A stretch of DNA of 64,000 nucleotides from Bifidobacterium commune (GTDB taxonomy: Bacteria; Actinomycetota; Actinomycetes; Actinomycetales; Bifidobacteriaceae), in NCBI RefSeq assembly GCF_900094885.1, contig NZ_FMBL01000001.1, positions 62,001-126,000 of the forward strand, in the 5' to 3' direction. The notes below the pieces were generated by a model that was not told where the DNA came from, made no database searches, and saw only the letters and a program-made list of their open reading frames with translations. How positions within the stretch are numbered: the stretch's first letter is position 1; the number at the start of each line of letters is the position of its first letter. Positions 1-9,200 of the stretch are shown piece after piece. A program made the translations under genes and the position numbers.

Positions 1-15
1 TGTTTCTGTCCGGTC

Positions 16-1105
16 CTAGGTTTTGGGCATATGGGCCGGGGGGATAGTTGTGCCGCCGCCGGCTGTAGGGTGGCAGATGTGGATGGTGTCGGTGGGGTTG
101 TTGGGTTTGGCGGCGCTGCTGATGATGACCTGTTGGTGTTGGGGTTGCGGGATGCGGTGATGCCTATGGGGCTGTCGAGGAGTGTCCATCAGGCATGAGG
201 GTGACGATGGTGCGTCCTTGTGCGTCAGTGGTACCGAGGTTGGTGTTTACGGGCGGTGTGCCGGTTCCTGTTCCGGTTTGGTAGTTGATGGTGATGATGA
301 GGGAGGCGCGCACGTAGTGGCCTGGGGGCGTCCGGAGTTGCGTGCGGTGCGTGCCATCAAGCTGAGGACCGGCGTTTGATCGCCTGTTGCGGGCAGCTCC
401 ACCAGCCGGTGTCGTGGCCGAAGACATATTGATTCGCCGCTTCGGTTGTCGAGGTAGGTGTTGGGTCCGAGCCGCAGCTCCCGCAGCTTCGAACAGCCGA
501 AGAATATGAAGGCCATGTTGGTGGTGCTGAAGCTGTTGAGGTTGTATCTGTCTGTGGTGCGGAGTGTGAGGTTGCCGTCGATGTGGATTTTGGTGATCTG
601 GTTGCGGTACGTGTCGCACGGGACGTAGTAGCTGTGGCAACAGTCGAGTGTGGTACCGCGGTGGATGGTGAGGGTGCATTGGTTGTTGATGGTCCCATTG
701 GACGGTTCCTGGGTCCCTGTTGGGTACGTTGTTGACGGTGGCGTCGTTTGCGGGTCGTCCCCATGTTCCACCTGTGGGTGTGCAGGTGTTGTCTTGTGGT
801 CCGATGGCGTTGTCGTCCTGTGCCATGTCGATTTGGTCTTGGATGCCGGTTCCGTGGTTGGTAAGTGGTGCGGATGCGGGGTTGAGCGGTGCCGCGGGTG
901 CCGTCGGCGATTCGAGTGTAGCGTCTACCAGCATTGGTATCGGGTTTTCTGATTCCGGGTTTGGTCCGGTGTCGGTACCGGGGGTCGTTTCGCTGGCAGT
1001 GTGTGATGTCGTGCTTTGTTGCGCGACCGTGCCGGAAGTCTTGGGCGTGAGGTTGGTAGTTTGTTGTGTTCGTGGTGTGCTGGTTAGTGGGTTTTCAGTT
1101 GGTCG
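16..1105 (-). pseudogene. Eroded BspA-like (DUF285) surface protein gene
   Basis: Reading leftwards, the DNA carries protein-like sequence spread over at least three frames. First comes a Thr/Pro-rich stretch with no usable start codon (about 1105 to 730). Then a frame (about 730-400) contains FSTTNMAFIFFGCSKLRELR, the pattern of BspA-type leucine-rich repeats (DUF285). A third frame (about 340-164) reads YVRASLIITINYQTGTGTG. A last frame ends at a TAG at 16-18. Intact relatives are long cell-wall proteins with a signal peptide, many such repeats and a sorting signal. Here only about one repeat remains and no signal peptide or LPXTG motif is visible. The shifts between frames argue for a dead gene. 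The family call rests mainly on the repeat motif; the exact ends are uncertain. Confidence 0.6.
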
Positions 1106-1230
1106 CGGGTGCTTTTATGACGGTTCGGCAGGTGCTTCGGTGTATTGTGCCGGCGAATGTCAGTTGTTGTGTGTGAGTTTGAGAGTCGCTGACCGGGTTG
1201 CGGGAAATGCTTGTTTGATCAGAGAGTGAA

Positions 1231-1258
1231 TCGTTGTTATCGAGGGGTGGGGTATACT
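1231..1258 (+). promoter_or_regulatory. Probable promoter of the SRP RNA gene
   Basis: TATACT at 1253-1258 is a good -10 hexamer and lies six to seven bases before the predicted 5' end of the SRP RNA at about 1264. A weak -35 (TCGTTG, 1231-1236) sits 16 bases upstream. The position relative to the RNA is the main support. Confidence 0.5.
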
Positions 1259-1263
1259 GGTTA

Positions 1264-1349
1264 GGCCTTCACGTGGCGTTATGTCACCCAATCCCCCCAG
1301 GGCAGGAATGCAGCAAGGGTAAGTGGCCTCTGTCGGGTGCGTGAAGGTT
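1264..1349 (+). ncRNA. ffs: Signal recognition particle RNA, small (4.5S) type
   Basis: This is the RNA of the signal recognition particle. It binds Ffh and directs membrane and secreted proteins to SecYEG. The closing stem is visible: CCTTCAC (1266-1272) pairs with GTGAAGG (1341-1347). The apical part contains the conserved Ffh-binding element, here GGCAGGAATGCAGCAAGGGT (1301-1320), on a stem formed by the flanking C-rich and G-rich bases. A T-rich tail follows at once. The length of about 85 nt, without an Alu domain, is the form found in Actinobacteria. It lies upstream of the helicase-nuclease genes and has its own probable promoter. Confidence 0.9.
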
Positions 1350-1467
1350 TTCTTTTACTTTGGCATCCGGTTGGCGCTGAGGCCGACTGTTGACGTTGTG
1401 ATTCTCCAATTGATTGTTGATTTCATTAAACGCTTTGTGGGACTACACCGGCATTTAAACTGGGGGA

Positions 1468-4400
1468 ATGGCTATGGATGAGAATGGCACCTTGGATTCC
1501 GTTGGAAATGCTGCTATGGATGCGGTGAAGAAGCTGCTTGATGCGCAGGTTGCTGCAGGTGGCGACCGGACTCATTCGCTGCTTGTGGCGGGGCCTCCAT
1601 GCTCGGGGAAGACTGAGTTTGCGGTGGCGGCGACACTTGAAGGCATTTCGCGGTTCGGGGATGCCAAGGTGCTGATGGCGGTCTCGGGGCGGCAGACGGC
1701 CGACAGGCTTTCGGACAGGGTTATTCGGGCCGTCGGTTCCGTTTCGAGTGCGAGACCGGTGACCACGCTTTCGGCCATTGCTTTTCGGCTTCTCTCTGCG
1801 GTGCGGGAGAGTCGGCGCGAACCGTTACCGAAACTGTTGAATGGTGCGGAGCAGGATGCACTGCTGCGGCAGGTAGTTGCGGTGCATGTGCGCCATGTAC
1901 AGGCCGGGGAATTGTGTGGCACGTGCGGGTTGATGCGTCAATATTTCGCTAATAAAGACTGGGTTAACACCGTTTATGACGCGACGGGCGGCGAAAAGGG
2001 GGAGCGGCCGAGTATGTCGGCAACCGGCGGCCGGACCGCGGCTGCTGTTTCTGAGACTCAGCCCGGTTCCACTTCTCAAGGTATCGGTTCGAGCGATGTG
2101 CTGTTCTCACGGGGGGTCAGCGATGCGTTTGTGATGCAATTACGCGACATGCTGGCGCGTATGGATGAACTTGGTGTGGGCAACGAGCGTGAAGACGAAG
2201 TGCTTTCGATGCTTGAACACTCGGGGCAAACCGACGCGGATTATCGGTTGCAGGCCGAAAGGCTCGGCGTTCAATGGCGATTGGCGTTTGCGCTGCGTCG
2301 GGAGTATGTGCAGGCGGTTGCTCACGGGTATCCCAGCGAGTTCCGGCTGGATTCGTCGCGTCTGTTGGTTGAGGGTGCGCAGGTGGTTGCCTGGATTGGT
2401 GAGGCTGAGCTTCCTGCTCTTGTGGTGGTCGACGATTTTCAGGATCTGACGTTGGCCGGGCTTGCGTTCCTTGAGGCGTTGGCGCAACGCGGGGTGCGGC
2501 TGGTGCTGGTCGGAGATCCAGACGAGGCTGTGCAGACTTTCCGTGGTTCATATCCTGAATATCTGTTCGAGCGTGCTTGCGAGGTGCCGATTGCCGCCGA
2601 AATGTTGGAACTTCCCGTTCGTGCGGTTTGCGATGGAAACACTGCTTCAGGGGGTGTTCAGCATCGTCGAGAACGTGATGTCGGCCGAACAGCGGTTGAA
2701 GATGCGGTCGGTGCGGATTCTGGTCTTGCTTCCGGCAATCCGTCGTCTTATCTTGATGTGCTGGCCTCTCGTGTTTCACTTTCTATTGCAGCCTCTGACG
2801 ATACCTTTGTTGCCCTGCCGGATCGACCTGGCAAATTGCCTCGTTTCAGCGGTGCTTTGCCCATCGAACCTCTTGATGCAAATAATCCGTTGCTTGCGGA
2901 CAGCAGTGTTAAAGCGGCGCTCTATCACACCGAGCGAGAAGAGCTGGATGATGTGGTCTGGCGCATCAAGGAGGAGCATCTTTCCGGCGGTCGCGAATGG
3001 AACGAGATGGCGGTTATTGCCCATGACAACAGCACGGTGCGCGCATTCGGTGAGCGGCTGCGGCGTGATGGGGTGCCGGTACGCTATTCGGCCGTTACCA
3101 AGCCGTTGAAGGACGATTTGAGTGTGCAGGGACTGTTCGCGCTGCTGGAGCTGGCCGGTTTGCGGCGTGACGGTATCGAAGGTAATGGCATGACGTTGGT
3201 GCATACGGCCAAATACATCCGCTCGCGGGTGCAGGCTCTGCTGGAAAGCCCCTTGGTGAGCCTGCGTGGAACGACTGGCGTTTCCGGGGCATCGTTGCCG
3301 GCGCGTCTTGCGCCGGTGGAATCGGTGATGAAGGCCATCGCGTCCCTTGCCCACGTTCTTGACGGTGTTGCTGCTGGTTCTGCCGATGCTTCTGATGCCG
3401 CCGGCTCTGTTGATTTGGTGGGTTCAGACGGTTTGACCGATGCTGACGGACCTGCTGATTCCATGGATTCCCGTGATTCTTCAACTTCCGCTACTTTGAG
3501 CAGCGGCAAGGTAGCCGGTGAAGTCTCAGGTGATTCTGGCGATATTGACATGACCGCCGCCTTGCCGCAATTGCAAGCGGATTGGCAGCGGCTTCGCGAC
3601 AACATGCTCTCGCAGCGCGAGAGCAGCAACGTCAGTGTTGACGACAGTCTGATTGACGGGGACGCGCAGCAGCAGGATGCCGATATGCCCTTGGGTGTGG
3701 ATGCCCTGTACGTCATGCTTGCCTTGGGTGCCGGTGCCAATGCTGGTGTCGATTCCACATCCGCAGATTTGGATGAAAGCCGAAGCGTTGCCGACGAAGC
3801 GTTGGGCCTCATCATGGCCGTGGGTAACAACGCCTACACGCGTGCGTTCAGTCATGTGTGGAAGCTGGTGGGCGAGGTTGAGCGGGGATTGTCGGCGTTG
3901 CCCGGCAGGGAGCCCGAGTATGCGCTCGATGTGGCTTGGAAGGCTTGTCGCGTTGATAAGGCGTGGCAGTGCCTAGCGCTGGTCAACAACGACGAGGGGC
4001 GTGCGGCCAATGACCGGCTCGATGTGATGATGCGCCTGTTCGCCCATGCTTCGGGTGCTGGTGAAAAACAGACTATCGAGGACTTCATTGCCAGCGTGCG
4101 ATCGTTGCGTATCGAGGCGGATTCGTTGGCCAAGGTGGCGCCCATCGATCAGGCCGTTACACTCACCACGCCAGCCGGTGCTGCGGGAGTGCATTGGTCG
4201 CTGGTTTTCATCACGCAGATTCAGCAGGATGTCTGGCCGAATCTCGCTGCGCGCAACACCATGTTCGGTGGGGAAAATCTGGCTGATATCGTCCTGCGCG
4301 GATGCATAGGCGATGTTCGCGATCGAAATGGAGCCCCCGGGGTTGATTCCGAGCTTGCGCAGGTGCTTTTGGGCGAGCAGAAGAGTTTCTTGGTTGCCTT

Positions 4401-6255
4401 GACGCGAGCGAGCGGGCAGGTGGTGCTCAGCGCTGTGCTGAGCGACGATGCGGTGCCTTCCGATTTCCTGTACACCTACGTTCCCGAGTGGTTCGACCGG
4501 GTGCGCGATGCCGACCCAGAAGCGCGCAACTATACGCAATTGGCGGATTCCGGTCGTTTTGTAGGTCTTGATACCAGCTCGCGAGGGTTGGTGAGCGCGG
4601 CTCGAATTGAGCTGATGCGTCAGGCCGGTTCCGGTCTTGCCGGCGCGGATCAGGGTGACGATATCGGTGCGGGTGAGGCTGATGAGCGAGATGCTTCCTT
4701 GGCGCAGGCCGCTGACAGTGAAGCAATATCGTTGGCACGCACTCGTGATGCTGCCAGGTCGCTGGTGTTGCTGGAACGTAACGACCTTCATGCCGCAGAT
4801 CCCGATGCCTGGCCATATACGTTTGGAGGCGACAGAGGCGAAGACGATGCCGAGGGTAGTCGCGAAGATGCTAACCCCAACAATGACGGTAGCAATGGTG
4901 CCAGCACTGGCAATGGCAGTGACAAAGGCAACGGTGGCAGTGGCAACGCTGGTCATCGTTTCAATGATGACACTGCGACCGAAGCTCCTATGGTGGTGCT
5001 TTCGCCATCGCAAGTAGATCGCCTCTGGTCCTGCCCGGTGTGCTGGATGCTCGAAAGTCAGTTCGCAGGTCCGAGACCTTCCAACGTGGCCACCAGCTTC
5101 GGATCGGTCATCCACAACGTAGCGCAGAAAGCGGGGGATGAGGGACTCGATGCGCCTGATTTCATGGCAGGTAGCCCCGACGATGAACGCATCGCCAAAA
5201 TCACGGACCGAATGATGGAAATGTACCTCAGCCTTGCCGACGATCTTGACGCGATCGATGATCCGGAGCAGCGGTATCAGGCGGAACGAAAGGATGAGGG
5301 CGCTCGGCAGACGTTGACCAACATCGCCACGTATTTCGTTGAGTCCAACAACAAGGGCTATCCGTACGGCAACCTCAAAAACTTCAGCGTCGGCCGACTG
5401 GAACGATCCAACAGCGAACTTACATTCACCGCAACATTCAATCTTGACGACATTCGTGACGCCTATAACGCCATCGACGGGATCGATTCGATCGGAACTG
5501 ATGAGCTTGCTTCCATCATGGGGACGCTGTGCGGCGGCTGGCCTGAGGGGATGCGCAACGACCTCTGGATAAGGCTGACCGGACGCATCGACCGCATGGA
5601 ATGGCGGGATTTGGGCGATGGCAAGCAACATGTGCGTCTGATTGATTGGAAAACCGGCCACAAACACAACAGCGAACAGATGCTCGACGACTTGCAGCTG
5701 GTATGCTATCAGCTCGGCCTCGCGTTCCCCGATTCGGTGCAGCCTGATGACGATAGCGTCACCGTTTCATCGATGCTGCCCAATGCCGGTTTGCGTGGTG
5801 TCGAGGCGCTCAACGCCATGCCCGACATCGCGCAATCCGCCCTGTTTGATGTCGATGTGGCAACCGCGCCGGCGCAGAGCTACGGTGCCGCGGAAACGTT
5901 GTTCCAACCGGCGCTTTTCCGTTCGGGGGCAATCAATAGCAACGCTTTCATGCCTCGTAGCCATTATCCGGACCCGCAGAAGGTGGCGAAGCTGGCGAAT
6001 CTGCCGGATCTGCCGGAGATTGCGCCCGAAGGGGTGGGCGAGCGTACATGGGAGCAGTTCCTCGCTCTGCGCGGCACTCAAGCGGTCTGGGCGTTGACCA
6101 TGATCGCGCGGATTGTTTATGCGGCGGCGGCGTCGCGCTCGCATACGCTGGTTGCGAGGCCGCAAGCCGACCATGTTCAGTTCTGCAATATGAACAAGGT
6201 GTGCCCGGCCTGTGCCGGCGAAGTCGATACGGTGTATGAGGTCAGGAGGGGCTGA
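1468..6255 (+). CDS. AdnA-like UvrD-family helicase with C-terminal RecB-type nuclease
   Basis: Probably one subunit of the actinobacterial AdnAB complex, which resects double-strand breaks in place of RecBCD or AddAB. The 1595-aa protein has Walker A AGPPCSGKTE at residues 41-50, a Walker B-like segment VVVDDFQD near residue 320 (helicase motif II is usually DExxD; here the Glu is Asp), and GDPDEAVQTFRGS shortly after. The last 400 residues form a PD-(D/E)XK nuclease with LIDWKTG near residue 1392. Cysteines in SCPVCW (about residue 1190) and in CNMNKVCPAC near the C-terminus fit an AddB-type iron-sulphur cluster. It is roughly 500 residues longer than mycobacterial AdnA because of hydrophilic Ser/Asp/Gly/Asn-rich inserts (about residues 625-720 and 1120-1170). 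The stop is two bases before the next helicase gene, so the pair is surely co-translated. Confidence 0.85.
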   Translation: MAMDENGTLDSVGNAAMDAVKKLLDAQVAAGGDRTHSLLVAGPPCSGKTEFAVAATLEGISRFGDAKVLMAVSGRQTADRLSDRVIRAVGSVSSARPVTTLSAIAFRLLSAVRESRREPLPKLLNGAEQDALLRQVVAVHVRHVQAGELCGTCGLMRQYFANKDWVNTVYDATGGEKGERPSMSATGGRTAAAVSETQPGSTSQGIGSSDVLFSRGVSDAFVMQLRDMLARMDELGVGNEREDEVLSMLEHSGQTDADYRLQAERLGVQWRLAFALRREYVQAVAHGYPSEFRLDSSRLLVEGAQVVAWIGEAELPALVVVDDFQDLTLAGLAFLEALAQRGVRLVLVGDPDEAVQTFRGSYPEYLFERACEVPIAAEMLELPVRAVCDGNTASGGVQHRRERDVGRTAVEDAVGADSGLASGNPSSYLDVLASRVSLSIAASDDTFVALPDRPGKLPRFSGALPIEPLDANNPLLADSSVKAALYHTEREELDDVVWRIKEEHLSGGREWNEMAVIAHDNSTVRAFGERLRRDGVPVRYSAVTKPLKDDLSVQGLFALLELAGLRRDGIEGNGMTLVHTAKYIRSRVQALLESPLVSLRGTTGVSGASLPARLAPVESVMKAIASLAHVLDGVAAGSADASDAAGSVDLVGSDGLTDADGPADSMDSRDSSTSATLSSGKVAGEVSGDSGDIDMTAALPQLQADWQRLRDNMLSQRESSNVSVDDSLIDGDAQQQDADMPLGVDALYVMLALGAGANAGVDSTSADLDESRSVADEALGLIMAVGNNAYTRAFSHVWKLVGEVERGLSALPGREPEYALDVAWKACRVDKAWQCLALVNNDEGRAANDRLDVMMRLFAHASGAGEKQTIEDFIASVRSLRIEADSLAKVAPIDQAVTLTTPAGAAGVHWSLVFITQIQQDVWPNLAARNTMFGGENLADIVLRGCIGDVRDRNGAPGVDSELAQVLLGEQKSFLVALTRASGQVVLSAVLSDDAVPSDFLYTYVPEWFDRVRDADPEARNYTQLADSGRFVGLDTSSRGLVSAARIELMRQAGSGLAGADQGDDIGAGEADERDASLAQAADSEAISLARTRDAARSLVLLERNDLHAADPDAWPYTFGGDRGEDDAEGSREDANPNNDGSNGASTGNGSDKGNGGSGNAGHRFNDDTATEAPMVVLSPSQVDRLWSCPVCWMLESQFAGPRPSNVATSFGSVIHNVAQKAGDEGLDAPDFMAGSPDDERIAKITDRMMEMYLSLADDLDAIDDPEQRYQAERKDEGARQTLTNIATYFVESNNKGYPYGNLKNFSVGRLERSNSELTFTATFNLDDIRDAYNAIDGIDSIGTDELASIMGTLCGGWPEGMRNDLWIRLTGRIDRMEWRDLGDGKQHVRLIDWKTGHKHNSEQMLDDLQLVCYQLGLAFPDSVQPDDDSVTVSSMLPNAGLRGVEALNAMPDIAQSALFDVDVATAPAQSYGAAETLFQPALFRSGAINSNAFMPRSHYPDPQKVAKLANLPDLPEIAPEGVGERTWEQFLALRGTQAVWALTMIARIVYAAAASRSHTLVARPQADHVQFCNMNKVCPACAGEVDTVYEVRRG

Positions 6256-6256
6256 A

Positions 6257-9200
6257 ATGCAGGAGGACGACAAAACGGCTCGCGGGGGCATCTCGAAGAA
6301 AAGCGTGACCGATAGTCCCGAGCAGGCGAAGGTCATCAACGCACGTCAGAACGCCAACGTGCTCGTGGTCGCCGGCGCGGGATCGGGCAAGACCTACACC
6401 ATGACTCGCCGCATTATCAACCTGATTGAAAACGGTGTTGCGCCCGAGAAGATTCTCGGCCTGACCTTCACTCGCAAGGCGGCTTCCGAGCTGCTGGGGC
6501 GGGTGTCGGCCGCCGTGGTCGAGAACGCAAGAACCGCCGAAGCCGAGGCGGTCGCCGCAGGAATCAAGCGCGCCAACGTGTTCCTCAAGCCGCAGGTTTC
6601 TACTTACGACGCATTTTTCCAGTCCATTGTGCGCCAGTATGGCCTGCTTGTGGGCTTCGATCCGAATACCCAGCCCCTGAGCGATGCCGGGGCCCACCAG
6701 CTCGCCGTCACGGTGATCGATGAGAACATGGACATGCTCAAAGGTCAGGAATTCGGCAGTTTTTCGGATGTCGTTGACAAGATGCTGGCCCTCTCCAACG
6801 CAATCAGCGGTTCGATGATAGGTGAAGGGTGCGCGAGCGTGCCTGAAGCCATCGAGCGTATCCGCCAATGGGATCAGGCGTTCATTGCGCAGATGGATGT
6901 CGCCATCGGTGACGAGGAAGCCACAGAAGATGAGCCGAAAATAGGTGCCGTGCCCAAGCGCAGGAGGAAGGACAACGACGAACAATATGCCGAACGCTTG
7001 GCCGCATATCGTGCCTCATACCATCAACTGGCCGTGTACCGCACTGCGGGCTTGCGTGATGTGGCCCGCAAGCGTGACATCCTGTTGACGTTGGTGGAAC
7101 GATACCATGAACGCAAACAGCAGCTCAATATGGCGGAATTCAACGATTTCACCGTTGCCGCTTACGCCCTGATCGCCCGTTTCCCTTCGATCGGTGAACG
7201 GCTTCGTCGTCGGTATACGCACGTATTGCTTGACGAATATCAGGACACCTCCACTACGCAGGCCGCTCTGATTGCGGCGCTGTTCCACCCCGATTGCTCG
7301 GATTCCGACTTGACTTCCGGTTCGTCTTTGGAGCAGGCGACGGTTTCTGCGGTCAACGCCGTGGGTGATCCCTTCCAGTCCATCTACGCTTGGCGAGGGG
7401 CAAGTCCGGGCGCTTTCCGTATGTTCGAGCGCGATTTCGATATGGACGAATCGGTCAAACCGTATTCACTCAGCGTTACCCGACGCAACTCGCAGGTTGT
7501 GCTTGAAGCGGCCAACGACCTCACCCAGCCGTTACGCGTGGCCGATCGCAGTCGCTCAAGTTCGCTCATGCGTGAAGTGGAGGTCCCTGCGCTTTCAACC
7601 GTCGATGGTGCGAAGGTGGGAACGGTCGGTGTACTCGGTTTTGATACGTTGGGTCAGGAAATCGATGCGGTGGCGAGGTTCGCCAAGGCTTCCATCGCTC
7701 GCCACACCCCGAGTGATTCCAGTCAAAAGGATATACGCCCGCATGTTGCCGTCCTGTTCCGCAGCAAAACGAACATGTCGCAATTCGCTGATGGGTTGCA
7801 GGCTGCGGGACTGAGCACTCTGACAGTCGGTTATTCAGCTCTGCTGGAACGTCCCGAGATACGCGATGTGCTCGCGTTGCTCCACGTCCTAGCGGATCAT
7901 GCCGATTCGGGCGCCCTGATGCGTCTTCTAGCAACGCCTCGCTTCGGTTTGGGCAGAAAAGACCTGAGTGCTTTGGCCCGATATGCGGACCGGTGCAACG
8001 ATGAATACCGTTTCCGTGCCTTGGTGCAGGCCGGACTGGTGCCACAAGACGCCAAACCGGAGGAGCGCGGGAGGCTGCTTGCCGATCATCGCGATCAGGT
8101 GCCCAACATGGTATTCCTCGCCGATGTTCTGATGAATGACGACAGTCTGTTGGACCAGTCAAAGCTTGACGACTTGTTCAGCGCTTCTGGCGCGAAGGCC
8201 GTTGCACATGCAATTCGGGTGCTGCGGCAGGTCGGGCCGGTGGTCAATCATTCGCTTGTTGAAGTGGTTGAAACGGCGATCGAAGCCCTTGATCTTGACG
8301 TTGATACCGTGGTCTCGCAGGCAGTGCGGGAACCAGACAAGCCGCCGCAACCCGTGCTGGCGCGTATGCCGATGCATGCTCTGACGGATTTGGTGGACAC
8401 GTACACGCGTGAGATTACAGAAGGGGCGATTCCCACGTTGCGCGGCTTTGTCGCCTGGGTGGATTCGTTGAGCAGTGTTCCCGACGAAACCGCATCCTTC
8501 CGCGGCGACCCAGTCGACGTGGTGCTGATGACCGTTCACCAGTCCAAGGGTCTCGAATGGGATTCGGTGGCCGTTGTCGGCATGAAGAAGGGCGGTTTCC
8601 CTTCGAATCAGGGTGACGGTCTGAAAATAGAAGCCGATGAGGAACATGTCGGTGGACTGCAAGACGGTCAGTGGCAAGCTCCCCAGTATCGGGAAACTGC
8701 CAAAACGTGGCTCGACGATGCGGCCGCGGTGCCCGTGCCGGTGCGTGCTGATGCCGAAATTCTGCCTCGTTTCCCGCATGATATGCCTGTGGGTGGCGAC
8801 CCTCTTGCCGTGTTGGCCGAGCTTGCTGACGTTGAAACGGTTACAAACGAATCGGAAGGGCTGATGCGTCCCGTCGATGGTTTGGGCGATGGTAGTGAGG
8901 GCTCGCAGAACTCGAGTGAAACTTCGGTTTCGCCGATTGATGATGCGGATGCGGGCTACCTTTCGCAGCAGGAGGAATACGGCCGCAGGCTGCACGCCGA
9001 CGAACGACGTCTTGCCTATGTGGCGCTGACCCGTGCCCGTGAAGAAGTGCTGATGACCTACAGCCGTCGTGCCGACGCTTCGCGCATTCCCGCCGATACC
9101 GGTTCCCACAACGCTTCGAAGCCATCCAATTTTTGGGATGAACTGCGTGATGCCTTGATTTATCGCGACGACGTGGCGGTGGTTGATGGCGGAATCGCGC

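Noticed and set aside
4850..4960. Short repeated AATGGC/GGCAGTGG-like units
   Set aside because: They encode a Gly/Asn/Ser-rich insert of the helicase-nuclease; low-complexity coding sequence, not a CRISPR or regulatory repeat.
3973..5667. Long open frame (564 codons) antisense to the first helicase gene
   Set aside because: It mirrors the helicase codons, has no family motif, and the opposite strand has full helicase and nuclease signatures.
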